Source: Mycobacterium sp. ACS4331 (GTDB lineage: Bacteria; Actinomycetota; Actinomycetes; Mycobacteriales; Mycobacteriaceae). From it: a stretch of DNA of 64,000 bases. The notes below the pieces were generated by a model. The model was not told the origin of the DNA. It saw only the letters and a list, made by a program, of their open reading frames with translations, and ran no database searches. Where the stretch lies: positions 34,082 to 98,081 of the forward strand of contig NZ_LZHW01000098.1 of NCBI RefSeq assembly GCF_001667265.1. The letters are read 5' to 3'. Shown piece by piece: positions 24,668 to 33,148 of this stretch. Numbering within the stretch: the stretch's first letter is position 1; every line of letters begins with the position of its first letter. A program made the position numbers and the translations under genes.

Positions 24668-26236
24668 ATGCAGCATCCGTGGGATCAGCGCCTCGGCGTG
24701 TGGTGGATAGCAGAGGACCATCCGGACGCGCCCGCAATCGCCGAATCCCCCAGCGGTCGCACCCTGACCTTCGGCGAGTTGGCGTCCGCCGCGCACCGGG
24801 TGTCCAACGCCCTGCGAGCCCATGACCTGCGGACCGGAGACGTGGTGGCCTACGCGCTGCCCAACGACGTCGACGCCGTCATCTGGCAGTTGGCCACCAA
24901 TCAGATCGGCCTGCGCTACCTGACGCTCAACACGTCGCTGTCGGCCGAGGAGTTCATGTCGATCCTCGAGCACTCCGGCGCGACGGTCCTGGTCAGCCAT
25001 GCGGACCACCTCGACCGATTCCCCAGACTGCCGGACACCATCACGCTGCGCATCGTGGTGGACGATCAGGGGACCGGCGGCGCCGGATTCGTCCCTGAGA
25101 TGGAGTTTCTCGCCGGTCATCCGGACACGCCGCCGTCCGAGCGCACCCAGGGCGACGCGATCCGGTACTCCTCGGGAACGACCGGCAAACCCAAGGGAAT
25201 CGTCCGGGAACTCGACGGACGAGAGCCCTCCGAGGCCGCCAACGCACTGGCGATCTTCGGCCGCGCATTCGACTTCCGGCCATTCGACGGCACGCACCTG
25301 GTCTCGACGGGCATGCACCACGCCGGATGCCAGAGCTTCTACCTCGGCGCGCTCAACGTGGGACAGGCCCTGGTCATCCAGGGCCGGTTCGACGCCGAGA
25401 AGACCCTCGCCGCGATCGAGCGGCACGGTGTGACCACGGCGTACATGGTTCCCACGCAGTTCGTCCGCATGCTCAAACTGCCCACCGAGGTCCGCGAGAA
25501 GTACGACGTGTCGAGCCTGCGCTCGGTGGTCCACTCCGCCGCGCCCTGTCCGCTGCAGGTCAAGAAGGAGATGATGGCCTGGTGGGGCCCGGTGATCTGG
25601 GAGACCTACGGCGGCACCGAGGGTCCCGCGACCATCGCCAAGCCGCAGCGCTGGCTGGAGAAACCCGGCACCGTCGGCCGGCCGATTCGCGGTGTGCGGG
25701 TCAAGATCCTCGATGAGCACGGGCATGAACTGGGACCCCACGCCATCGGCGACGTCTACATCGAACGAACGGACGGGCAGCGTTTCGAGTACCGGAACGA
25801 CGCCGAACTCACCGAGTCGGTGCACCGCGGTGCCGCGTTCACGATCGGCGACGTCGGGTACCTCGACGACGACGGCTTCCTGTTCATCTGCGACCGCGCC
25901 AAGGACATGATCATCAGCGGCGGCGTGAACATCTATCCCGCCGAGGTCGAAGGTGTGCTGTCCAGCCACGCTGCGGTCGCCGACGTCGCGGTGATCGGCA
26001 TCCCCGACCCGGAATGGGGTGAACAGGTCAAGGCCGTCGTCGAACTGGTTCCGGGCCACGCACCGTCCACCGAGTTGGCCGAGGACATCATCGCCTACTG
26101 CCGGGGCCGCCTGGCGGGCTTCAAGTGCCCCAGATCAGTGGACTTCGACTCCGCACTGCCCCGCACCGAGGCAGGCAAGCTCGTCAAACGTCAGATCCGC
26201 GACGTGTACTGGGCCGACGCCGGCCGTCAGGTCTGA
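24668..26236 (+). CDS. Acyl-CoA synthetase (AMP-binding, FadD type)
   Basis: The 522-aa product starts at the ATG at 24668, preceded by GGGAGG (an in-frame TTG 12 nt earlier is unlikely). Motifs: YSSGTTGKPKG near 178, TYGGTEGPA near 318, FICDRAKDMIISGGVNIYP near 415, and the catalytic Lys in TEAGKLVKRQ. It is a close relative of the ligase at 7422, suggesting duplication within this island and perhaps two acyl substrates of similar shape. It heads an operon with the DUF35 and thiolase genes and follows the regulator. Confidence 0.88.
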   Translation: MQHPWDQRLGVWWIAEDHPDAPAIAESPSGRTLTFGELASAAHRVSNALRAHDLRTGDVVAYALPNDVDAVIWQLATNQIGLRYLTLNTSLSAEEFMSILEHSGATVLVSHADHLDRFPRLPDTITLRIVVDDQGTGGAGFVPEMEFLAGHPDTPPSERTQGDAIRYSSGTTGKPKGIVRELDGREPSEAANALAIFGRAFDFRPFDGTHLVSTGMHHAGCQSFYLGALNVGQALVIQGRFDAEKTLAAIERHGVTTAYMVPTQFVRMLKLPTEVREKYDVSSLRSVVHSAAPCPLQVKKEMMAWWGPVIWETYGGTEGPATIAKPQRWLEKPGTVGRPIRGVRVKILDEHGHELGPHAIGDVYIERTDGQRFEYRNDAELTESVHRGAAFTIGDVGYLDDDGFLFICDRAKDMIISGGVNIYPAEVEGVLSSHAAVADVAVIGIPDPEWGEQVKAVVELVPGHAPSTELAEDIIAYCRGRLAGFKCPRSVDFDSALPRTEAGKLVKRQIRDVYWADAGRQV

Positions 26237-26267
26237 TGTCACCATCGCAGGAAGGAAGGCCACGGCT

Positions 26268-26708
26268 TTGACCGAGACGACCGCCACCGCAACCGAACCC
26301 ATCCCCATCGTCGGCTATCTGCGTCTGGGGCAGTCTCCCCATCTGAGCGCGACCGTGTGCACGGACTGCGCCGCCTACTACTTCGACCACCGGGACGCGT
26401 GCGCGTCGTGCTTCGGCACGTCGTTCACGACCAAGGCGGTGGCGACGACGGGCACGCTGCAGACCTTCACCGTCGTCGCGGTCGCGGCACCGGGCGTTGC
26501 GGTCCCCTACGTCGCCGGTGTGGTGGATTGCGACGGAATCTCGGTGCGGGCCAACGTCGTCAACGTCGAGCCGAGCGTGGACGCCGTCCGGCTGGGAATG
26601 CCGTTGCGACTGACCACCTTTCCCATCGGCACGGACGACCAGGGCCGAACCGCGATCGGATTCGGCTTCGAACCGGCAGACGGCCCCCAAGGAGGCGACG
26701 CACGATGA
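26268..26708 (+). CDS. DUF35 zinc-ribbon/OB-fold protein (thiolase partner)
   Basis: A 146-aa product from a TTG at 26268, supported by the purine tract AGGAAGGAAGG about 8 nt upstream. The N-terminal zinc ribbon is CTDCAAYYFDHRDACASC (residues ~37-54), followed by an OB-fold starting GTLQTFTVVAVA. Its stop overlaps the thiolase ATG (ATGA), the usual arrangement for DUF35/thiolase complexes, in which the small protein carries the CoA-binding site. It is paralogous in design, but not close in sequence, to the DUF35 gene at 14696. Confidence 0.85.
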   Translation: MTETTATATEPIPIVGYLRLGQSPHLSATVCTDCAAYYFDHRDACASCFGTSFTTKAVATTGTLQTFTVVAVAAPGVAVPYVAGVVDCDGISVRANVVNVEPSVDAVRLGMPLRLTTFPIGTDDQGRTAIGFGFEPADGPQGGDAR

Positions 26709-27910
26709 GCGGTGACATCTGGATCCTGGGCATCGCGATGACGAAATTCGGCAAGCGCCCCGACCGAGACGCGGTCGGCCTCGGCGTCGACGCCGCGAGC
26801 GCCGCACTGTCCGACGCCGGCGTCACAGTCGCTGACATCGACGTCATGGCCGCAGGAAATCTGCTCGGTGCACCCGGTTACGGGCAGGCAGTGCAGAAGC
26901 AACTCGGCCAGACCGGCATCCCTGTTTTCAACGTGGCCAACGCGTGCGCCACCGGCGCCACGGCGTTGCGCACCGCGATGCTGGCGATCAAGGCCGGCGA
27001 GGCCCACTTCGGGCTCGCCGTCGGCGCCGAGAAACTCGCCGGAGCCGGAATGCTCGGAGCTGGCGGGAAGTCCCGGTCCGGAGCCAAGACCTGGCAGCCG
27101 ACCGGCCGGCTGGACGCGGTCACCAGCCTCGAAGGACACGTCGGAACGGACCTGATGCCAGGGGTTTTCGCGCAGATCGGGATGCAGTATCTGCATCGCC
27201 ACGCGTACGCGGGCGCTCCGCTGGACCTGTTCGCCCGGATCAGCGAGAAGAACCACTTCCACTCGACGTTGAACCCGCTGGCCGCGCACACCAAGGCGAT
27301 GTCGGCCGAGCAGATCCGCAATGACGTGATGATCGCCTACCCGAACACCAGGCCGATGTGCTCGGCCAACTGCGACGGCGCCGCGGCCGCGGTACTGGTC
27401 AGCGATGAGCGACTTCAGACGCTCTCGGCCGAGCAGCGCCGGAGGGCGGTCAAGATCAGCGCCTCGGTGCTGACCACCGACCCGTGGGAGGAGGCGTGCC
27501 AGATCCTCCCGAACGTCAACACCGTCACCCGCAATGCGGCCCTGCAGGCCTATGAGCAGGCTGGCGTCGGCCCCGAGGACCTCGATCTGGTCGAGCTGCA
27601 CGACTGCTTCGCGACCGCCGAGCTGGTCCACTACGACAACCTGGGACTGTGTGAGCCCGGCGGCGCGGTGGACTTCTTCGAGAGCGGTGCACCGTGGCGT
27701 GACGGCCGCCTGCCGGTCAACGTCTCAGGCGGGCTGCAGTCCAAGGGGCATCCGATCGCCGCGACCGGGATCGCCAACGTCTGGGAGGTCTGCCAGCACC
27801 TGCGCCATGAAGCCAAGGACCGCCAGATCGAAGGCGCCCGAGTCGGTTTGGCGCACGTGATCGGACTCGGTTCCACGTGCGGCATCCACATCCTCGAACG
27901 CGCCGCATGA
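26705..27910 (+). CDS. SCP-x-type thiolase (Ltp-like) with intact catalytic residues
   Basis: A 401-aa thiolase. The nucleophile Cys lies in NACATGATALR near residue 80, the catalytic His in ELHDCFATAE near 300, and the C-terminal GGLQSKGHPIAATG near 345 supplies the GHP His. All three are kept, in contrast to the thiolase-fold protein at 13485. The family performs thiolytic cleavage of beta-ketoacyl-CoA, including sterol side chains. It is translationally coupled to the DUF35 gene. A hairpin just after the stop probably ends the ligase-DUF35-thiolase operon. Confidence 0.87.
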   Translation: MSGDIWILGIAMTKFGKRPDRDAVGLGVDAASAALSDAGVTVADIDVMAAGNLLGAPGYGQAVQKQLGQTGIPVFNVANACATGATALRTAMLAIKAGEAHFGLAVGAEKLAGAGMLGAGGKSRSGAKTWQPTGRLDAVTSLEGHVGTDLMPGVFAQIGMQYLHRHAYAGAPLDLFARISEKNHFHSTLNPLAAHTKAMSAEQIRNDVMIAYPNTRPMCSANCDGAAAAVLVSDERLQTLSAEQRRRAVKISASVLTTDPWEEACQILPNVNTVTRNAALQAYEQAGVGPEDLDLVELHDCFATAELVHYDNLGLCEPGGAVDFFESGAPWRDGRLPVNVSGGLQSKGHPIAATGIANVWEVCQHLRHEAKDRQIEGARVGLAHVIGLGSTCGIHILERAA

Positions 27911-27911
27911 G

Positions 27912-27930
27912 GGTGGGCCGGTGTCCCACC
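27912..27930 (+). terminator. Hairpin after the thiolase gene
   Basis: GGTGGG (27912-27917) pairs with CCCACC (27925-27930) around a 7-nt loop, 2 nt past the thiolase stop. No T-tract follows. Confidence 0.5.
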
Positions 27931-27973
27931 GTGCACTGAGCGACCAGCATGGAGTTTCGCCGACTATTCCCTA

Positions 27974-27994
27974 AATTAGTATCCTTTAGTTAGG
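27974..27994 (+). promoter_or_regulatory. Operator-like site D upstream of the 28003 gene
   Basis: AATTAGTATCCTTTAGTTAGG matches sites C and E. TAGGAT at 27991-27996 is a good -10 hexamer, 6 nt before the ATG, implying a leaderless mRNA; the AGTATCCT core would then lie in the promoter spacer, a common place for a repressor site. Confidence 0.5.
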
Positions 27995-28002
27995 ATTGCG
28001 CC

Positions 28003-29094
28003 ATGGTTCGTGCGACCACGCCCGATGCGGTCACCGCCGACACACCGTTCACGGCGTCGGACGACGAGTTCCACGCGTCCCCCGACGGGAATCCGTACTG
28101 GGCCGAGACCACGTGGTGGTCGTTCAATGTTCCCGAGCGCAAGCTGGGTGGTTGGCTGCACGCGACGTTCTACACCAACCAGGGCTTCGTGATCTGGCGC
28201 GTGTACGTGTGGGATCCCCGGGGTCCGCATCACGAGCAACTGCGGTACTTCCGGATGGAGGAGAAGGTACCGGTCACCGACCCGGCGCCCGACCTGCGCG
28301 ACATCACCATTCCGGGCGGCGGGTTCACCGTCAGGATGCTGCGGCCACTTCGCGATTACCAGATCGAGTTCACCGATGCGGCTGCGGATTTCGCGATCAG
28401 CCTGCACTTCGCCGGTGTGCACGACCCCCGTCGCTACACCCCTGGCGAACCGCCCTTCATGGAGCACAGCCACCTCGATCAGCTCGGCCATGTCACCGGC
28501 GAGCTTCGCCTGGACGGCGAGTTGATTCCCATCGACTGCTATTCGATCCGCGACCGCTCCTGGGCCCCACGCGGGGAACCCCGGCCGCCGTCGACCAGAT
28601 CCGCGTCGTCGGCCGACACCCCCCAGTCACGCGTGCTGCATCCGGGTGGCCCGCGATGGCGGGAGATCGAGCGGGAACGTGGTCGCGGCAGAATCCAGTA
28701 CATCTTCGGGCACTCCGGGCCCGACACCGGGTTTTTGGCGTTCGTCCGGGTTGCCGATGGCGACGCGGACGGGTGGTCACCGCTCAACCACGGCTGGCTG
28801 CTGCGCGACGGACGGTTCGAGCGCCTGGACAAGGCCACCAGCGTCATGAAGAACTACCGAGATCCGTTGACGGGTTTCAGTTCTCATATGCAGGTGCGCC
28901 TCGTCGACCTCAGTGGCCGCACCATGGACGCCGAGGGTTACACGGTCAGCCACGTCTGCGAACGAGCCGACAGCGGCAGCACGGCGCTGATGCGGTGGGA
29001 TTTCGACGGCCAGATCGGATGGGGTGAAGACCAGGACATCTGGCATCCCAAACATTTCACTCGTATGCGCGAGGCGCTACAAGCGGTGCGCTGA
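28003..29094 (+). CDS. Uncharacterised protein, possibly AttH/CrtC-like lipocalin fold
   Basis: A 363-aa cytoplasmic protein without signal peptide or membrane segment. It is rich in Trp and Tyr in beta-like stretches (AETTWWSFNVPERKLGGWLH near 30, IDCYSIRDRSWAPRG near 180), with a polar insert at ~190-225. The alternating pattern and W-S-x-R-D motif resemble AttH/carotenoid 1,2-hydratase-type double lipocalins, seen in terpenoid metabolism, but I cannot confirm the fold. It has its own promoter with operator-like site D and sits next to a CoA-transferase gene, so I infer a role in the same catabolic programme. Confidence 0.55.
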   Translation: MVRATTPDAVTADTPFTASDDEFHASPDGNPYWAETTWWSFNVPERKLGGWLHATFYTNQGFVIWRVYVWDPRGPHHEQLRYFRMEEKVPVTDPAPDLRDITIPGGGFTVRMLRPLRDYQIEFTDAAADFAISLHFAGVHDPRRYTPGEPPFMEHSHLDQLGHVTGELRLDGELIPIDCYSIRDRSWAPRGEPRPPSTRSASSADTPQSRVLHPGGPRWREIERERGRGRIQYIFGHSGPDTGFLAFVRVADGDADGWSPLNHGWLLRDGRFERLDKATSVMKNYRDPLTGFSSHMQVRLVDLSGRTMDAEGYTVSHVCERADSGSTALMRWDFDGQIGWGEDQDIWHPKHFTRMREALQAVR

Positions 29095-29126
29095 GCCGTG
29101 CAGTCCCCGCAGAACAGGAGAACACT

Positions 29127-30335
29127 ATGACCGGACCGTTCGAGGGTGTGCGCGTCATCGAGGTGGCGTCGTGGACCTTCGTCCCCGGTGCGGGCGCGAT
29201 CATGGCCGATCTCGGCGCCGACGTGATCAAGGTCGAACCTCCCAACGGTGATCCGCAGCGGGCGCTGCGCAACGCGCTCAACGCCGACGACTCGGCACCC
29301 AATCCCTTCCTTCACGTGCCCAACCGGGGCAAGCGCAGCATCACGCTTGACCTGCAGAGCGAGACCGGGGTCGCCACCCTGCTGCGGCTCACCGCGGGCG
29401 CCGACGTGTTCCTGACGAACTACCTGCCGAAGGTCCGCACCAAGCTCGGCATCGACGCCGACACGCTGCGCGCGGCCGACCCTCGCCTGATCTATGTGCG
29501 CGGATCGGGCTGGGGCAGCCAAGGCGCCATGGCCGACACCGGCGGCTTCGACTCCGCGGCGGCGTGGTCGGCGGCCGGCGTGCAGAACAAGCTCACCGAT
29601 CCGGGCGCTCCCGCACCGGTGCCCCAGCCGGCGGCGTTCTACGACCTGCAGGGCTCCAGCGCCATCGCGGGTGCGGTTGCCATGGCGCTGTTCCGTCGCG
29701 AGCGCACCGGTGAGGGCGCCGTGGTGGACGTGTCGCTGCTGGGCACCGGAATGTGGACCATGGGACCCGACCTGGCGGCGGTCGCGGCCGGATCAGGTGA
29801 ACTGCCGAGGCCCAACCGAATCGACGCGCCCAATCCGATCGTCAACTACTACCGCACGGCCGATGACCGCTGGCTGAATCTGGTGTGCCTGCAGGCGGAT
29901 CGGTTCTGGGCCGAACTGTGCACGCTCATCGAACGGCCCGACCTGGCCGACGACGACCGGTTCTCCGACACCATCAAGCGCTACACCAACCGCGGCGAGT
30001 GCATCGCTGAACTCGACAAGGTCTTCGGGTCGCGCACGCTGGCGGAGTGGCGCGACGTGCTGTCCGGATTCTCCGGGGTGTGGGCAGCCGCGGCCACCTT
30101 CGAGGAGGTGCTGAGCAATCCGGCGGTCACCGACAACGGCTATCTGCCCGAGGTCGTCGGCACAGACGGACGCCCGTTCCGCGTGGTGGCACCGCCCTAC
30201 CAGTTCGACGGCGTGCCGGGCACCCCGGCCGGTCCGGCACCCGAACTGGGGCAGCACACCGAGGAGGTGCTGCTGGACTTCGGGTGGGATTGGGACGAGA
30301 TCTCGGCGCTGCGCGAGGACGGCGTACTGGGGTGA
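29127..30335 (+). CDS. Family III (CaiB/BaiF) CoA-transferase
   Basis: A 402-aa protein with the family's N-terminal GVRVIEVASWTFVPGAGA and ADLGADVIKVEPP. The catalytic Asp is probably D142 in GGFDSAAAW. The C-terminal small domain begins near 320. Enzymes of this family move CoA between acids by way of a mixed anhydride, and relatives include alpha-methylacyl-CoA racemases. Racemases lack an acyl-anhydride Asp in this form, so transferase is preferred. GGAG precedes the ATG. It lies 32 nt after the AttH-like gene and probably shares its transcript. Confidence 0.85.
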   Translation: MTGPFEGVRVIEVASWTFVPGAGAIMADLGADVIKVEPPNGDPQRALRNALNADDSAPNPFLHVPNRGKRSITLDLQSETGVATLLRLTAGADVFLTNYLPKVRTKLGIDADTLRAADPRLIYVRGSGWGSQGAMADTGGFDSAAAWSAAGVQNKLTDPGAPAPVPQPAAFYDLQGSSAIAGAVAMALFRRERTGEGAVVDVSLLGTGMWTMGPDLAAVAAGSGELPRPNRIDAPNPIVNYYRTADDRWLNLVCLQADRFWAELCTLIERPDLADDDRFSDTIKRYTNRGECIAELDKVFGSRTLAEWRDVLSGFSGVWAAAATFEEVLSNPAVTDNGYLPEVVGTDGRPFRVVAPPYQFDGVPGTPAGPAPELGQHTEEVLLDFGWDWDEISALREDGVLG

Positions 30336-30343
30336 GCGTGGAG

Positions 30344-31138
30344 TCAGAAGTACAGGTCGATCACGGACTCGGTGGCCAACTGGCCCCAGAGCATCTTGCG
30401 GCCTGCGTGACTCATATGGGAGGTCCACAGGGCACGCGCACCGTCGGCGTCCTTGGCCTCGACCAGCGCGATCAGCCTGTTGAAGTTTCGGACCGTCTGC
30501 TTGAACTGCTTCTCGATGATTGCGGGGTCGGTGGCCGAACTGACCACCCGCTCCATGTGGCGGGTGACGACTTCGCGCAGCACGGCGCTGATCAGGGCGA
30601 TCGTGGTGTTCCCGGACCGCTCCATGATCAGGTCGTGGAATCGGAACGTGGCAGCGGACCACTCGCGCAGGTCGGCATTCTCGGGGCCTTCGTTGACCAT
30701 GCTCGCCAGCTCAACCGTCGAAGCCTTCAAATCAGCGATGTCGTTCGGCGTCGCACGTGTGGCCAGCATCTCGGCCGCCGCGGGCTCGAACACCATGCGC
30801 GCCTCGTAGACATCGGCCAGCGTGGTTCCCGACATCTGCAGAAGAAGTCCGAAATTACGTGCGGCAACCGATGTTTCGGGAGAGGACACCAGAACGCCGC
30901 CGCGGGATCCACGCCGGACCACGATCAGCGACTCACTCTCCAGAATGCGGAACGCCTCACGCAACGTGGGCCGGGACACCCCGAACTGCTTGACCAGTTC
31001 GACCTCGGTGGGCAGCGCGTCGCCCTTCTTGAGCACGCCACGGACGATCCGGCTGCGCAGCTCGTCGGCGATGAGTTCTGCGGTCTTCGGGGCGCGAACC
31101 AGTTTGGCGGCCGCACCGCTTCTCTTCACCGCGTCCAT
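30344..31138 (-). CDS. GntR/FadR-family transcriptional regulator
   Basis: A 264-aa single-unit FadR-type regulator. The winged helix spans residues ~18-85 (ELIADELRSRIVRGVLKKGD, then FGVSRPTLREAFRILES and RRGSRGGVLV), and the FCD ligand domain follows to the C-terminus. It converges on the CoA-transferase and is divergent from the aldehyde dehydrogenase across a 72-nt gap holding the weak operator-like site F. Self-regulation and control of the neighbouring dehydrogenase are likely; the ligand is probably an acyl-CoA by family analogy. Confidence 0.87.
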   Translation of the reverse strand: MDAVKRSGAAAKLVRAPKTAELIADELRSRIVRGVLKKGDALPTEVELVKQFGVSRPTLREAFRILESESLIVVRRGSRGGVLVSSPETSVAARNFGLLLQMSGTTLADVYEARMVFEPAAAEMLATRATPNDIADLKASTVELASMVNEGPENADLREWSAATFRFHDLIMERSGNTTIALISAVLREVVTRHMERVVSSATDPAIIEKQFKQTVRNFNRLIALVEAKDADGARALWTSHMSHAGRKMLWGQLATESVIDLYF

Positions 31139-31172
31139 GCCGCCGCCCGCCTTCTTTTCCCGCCAATTCCCT

Positions 31173-31190
31173 AAATCATGCTACTCAACC
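31173..31190. promoter_or_regulatory. Weak operator-like site F between the GntR and dehydrogenase genes
   Basis: AAATCATGCTACTCAACC resembles site A (TCA...TACTC), with the central bases changed. It lies 21 nt before the GTG at 31211. Confidence 0.25.
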
Positions 31191-31210
31191 AGCGCACCCA
31201 GGAGGACATC

Positions 31211-32683
31211 GTGACGTCGACATCACTGGACACCCGCAAACTCTTCATCGATGGCAACTGGACCGAGGGCGTCGGCGACGAGGCTCTTCAGGTGCTCAAC
31301 CCGGCGACCGAGGAGATCATCGCCGAGGTGCCCCAGGCCACCCCGGCCGACATCGACAACGCGGTGGCCGCGGCCCGCAGGGCGTTCGACGAGGGGCCCT
31401 GGCCGCGGATGAGCCCGGCTGAACGCGGCCGCATCCTGGCCGCGATGGCCGATGAACTCGCCCGCCGGCGCGCCGAACTGGTGGAACTCAACATCGCCGA
31501 AGCCGGTTCGACCCGCATGCTGGCCGACTTCCTCCAAGTCGGCACTCCCATCGACCATTTCGCCGATATGGCCCACCGGGTTCTTCCGCAGTTCGCCTTC
31601 GAGGAGCCGGTGGCCCCGATCCTCGGCCGAGGTATCGGCCAGGGCGTCGTAGTCCGGGAACCCTACGGGGTGGCCGCACTGATCACGGCGTTCAACTTCC
31701 CGTTCCTGTTGAACCTGGCCAAGGTCGGGCCCGCGCTGGCCGCCGGGTGCACGGCCGTGCTCAAGTCGTCGCCCTACACACCACTTGAGGCCCTGGTCCT
31801 CGGTGAGATCGCCGAGGCCGCCGGGCTGCCGCCGGGCACATTGAACATCGTCACCGGCGACGTTGCGGCAGGAGAGCGCCTCACCCAGCACCCGGACGTC
31901 GACATCGTGAGCTTCACGGGTTCGGATGCGGTGGGGCGCAAGGTCTATGCGCAGGGCGCGGAGTCGATCAAGAAAGTTGTGCTCGAACTCGGCGGTAAGT
32001 CGGCCAACATCATCCTCGACGACGCCGACCTCGACAAGGTGCTGGAAACCGTTCTGGGCGGCTTCATCACGCATGCCGGACAGGGGTGCGCACTGCAGAC
32101 CAGGATTCTGGTGCACGAGTCCCTGCATGACGACCTGGTGGCCAGGATCGTCGGCACACTCGGGTTCATCAGCGTGGGCGACCCCTCCGATCCCGCGACC
32201 GTGATGGGACCCCTGATCCGTGAGGTGCAGCGGCAGCGCGTGGAGGCCCTGATCGCCTCGGGCGTCGAAGAGGGCGCCCAGATCGCCTTCGGCGGCAAGC
32301 GCCCGGCTCATCTGGAGCGCGGATTCTTCCTCGAGCCAACGCTGTTCGTCGGCGTCGACAACGGTATGCGGATCGCGCAGGAGGAGTTCTTCGGCCCCGT
32401 GGGTGTGGTCATCCCGTTCAAGGATGACGCCGATGCGATCAGGATCGCCAACGACAGCCGTTACGGGCTGTCCGGGGGCGTGTGGTCCGCCGACCCGCTG
32501 CGTGCGAGCTCGGTCGCGCGTCAGCTGCGCACGGGCATGGTCGTGATCAACGGAGGCGGGGGTGGGCTCAACCCGAACTCGCCGTTCGGCGGGTACAAGC
32601 ACAGCGGCATCGGCCGTGAGTTCGGGCAGTTCGGACTGACGGAGTACCTGCAGTACAAGGCACTTCAATGGCCCGTGGGATGA
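31211..32683 (+). CDS. Aldehyde dehydrogenase (NAD-dependent)
   Basis: A 490-aa product from the GTG at 31211, which has an excellent AGGAGG 5 nt upstream; the ATG at 31178 is unlikely. The catalytic Glu lies in LELGGKS near 257 and the nucleophile Cys in GQGCALQTR near 291. The coenzyme loop FTGSDAVGRKV is near 235. The family oxidises aldehydes to acids (or to acyl-CoA in some groups). In context it would convert an alcohol-derived aldehyde into a substrate for the acyl-CoA ligases. It is divergent from the GntR regulator. Confidence 0.9.
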   Translation: MTSTSLDTRKLFIDGNWTEGVGDEALQVLNPATEEIIAEVPQATPADIDNAVAAARRAFDEGPWPRMSPAERGRILAAMADELARRRAELVELNIAEAGSTRMLADFLQVGTPIDHFADMAHRVLPQFAFEEPVAPILGRGIGQGVVVREPYGVAALITAFNFPFLLNLAKVGPALAAGCTAVLKSSPYTPLEALVLGEIAEAAGLPPGTLNIVTGDVAAGERLTQHPDVDIVSFTGSDAVGRKVYAQGAESIKKVVLELGGKSANIILDDADLDKVLETVLGGFITHAGQGCALQTRILVHESLHDDLVARIVGTLGFISVGDPSDPATVMGPLIREVQRQRVEALIASGVEEGAQIAFGGKRPAHLERGFFLEPTLFVGVDNGMRIAQEEFFGPVGVVIPFKDDADAIRIANDSRYGLSGGVWSADPLRASSVARQLRTGMVVINGGGGGLNPNSPFGGYKHSGIGREFGQFGLTEYLQYKALQWPVG

Positions 32684-32704
32684 CCGGTTGAGGGGAATCG
32701 CGCC

Positions 32705-33148
32705 ATGCGCACAGCAACGCGAGTCGCAGCGGCCGCGGCTGTCGGCCTGATCTCCGCTGTCGCCGGGGCGGGTGCCGGACAGGCCGAGCCGTTGCCTGCC
32801 CGCCCGCCCGGCTCACCGCAGTACATCGACCATGTCGTCTGGGAGTACCACGGGGAACGCGCGACGCTGCGCATCTTCCCCACCATGTGGGGTTGGTCGG
32901 CCGCCGGCGTGTTCACCAACGGCGCACAGAGTTACGACGCGTGGGCCGAACTGCTCGAGCAGGCGCCCGAGGCCAACACACTCAGCATGCAGAATCAGTT
33001 CTTCTGTCACTGGCAGTTGGCCAGCTTCACCAATCCGGGCAAGGTCGGCACCTGGAATCTGGAGCCCTGGCGACAGGTCGTCAGCAACACGATGCTGATC
33101 AACTCGGGGTGCAATCCGGGCGGACCGGACGACGTGCTCAACTGGTGA
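32705..33148 (+). CDS. Secreted DUF2599-type protein
   Basis: A 147-aa protein with a Sec signal peptide (MRTATRVAAAAAVGLISAVAGAG, probable cleavage after residue ~27 near GQAEP). The mature ~120 residues are Trp-rich and contain two cysteines (FFCHW and SGCNPGG) that could form a disulfide bond. It resembles the mycobacterial DUF2599 secreted proteins, whose function is unknown. GAGGGGA lies 7 nt before the ATG. Its last 11 nt overlap the convergent gene that ends at 33138. Confidence 0.65.
   Translation: MRTATRVAAAAAVGLISAVAGAGAGQAEPLPARPPGSPQYIDHVVWEYHGERATLRIFPTMWGWSAAGVFTNGAQSYDAWAELLEQAPEANTLSMQNQFFCHWQLASFTNPGKVGTWNLEPWRQVVSNTMLINSGCNPGGPDDVLNW

Noticed and set aside
14696..27910. The window as a known cholesterol (KstR) cluster
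   Set aside because: No HsaA-D, KshA/B, KstD or ring-cleavage genes are present; only generic steroid-like side-chain steps are seen.
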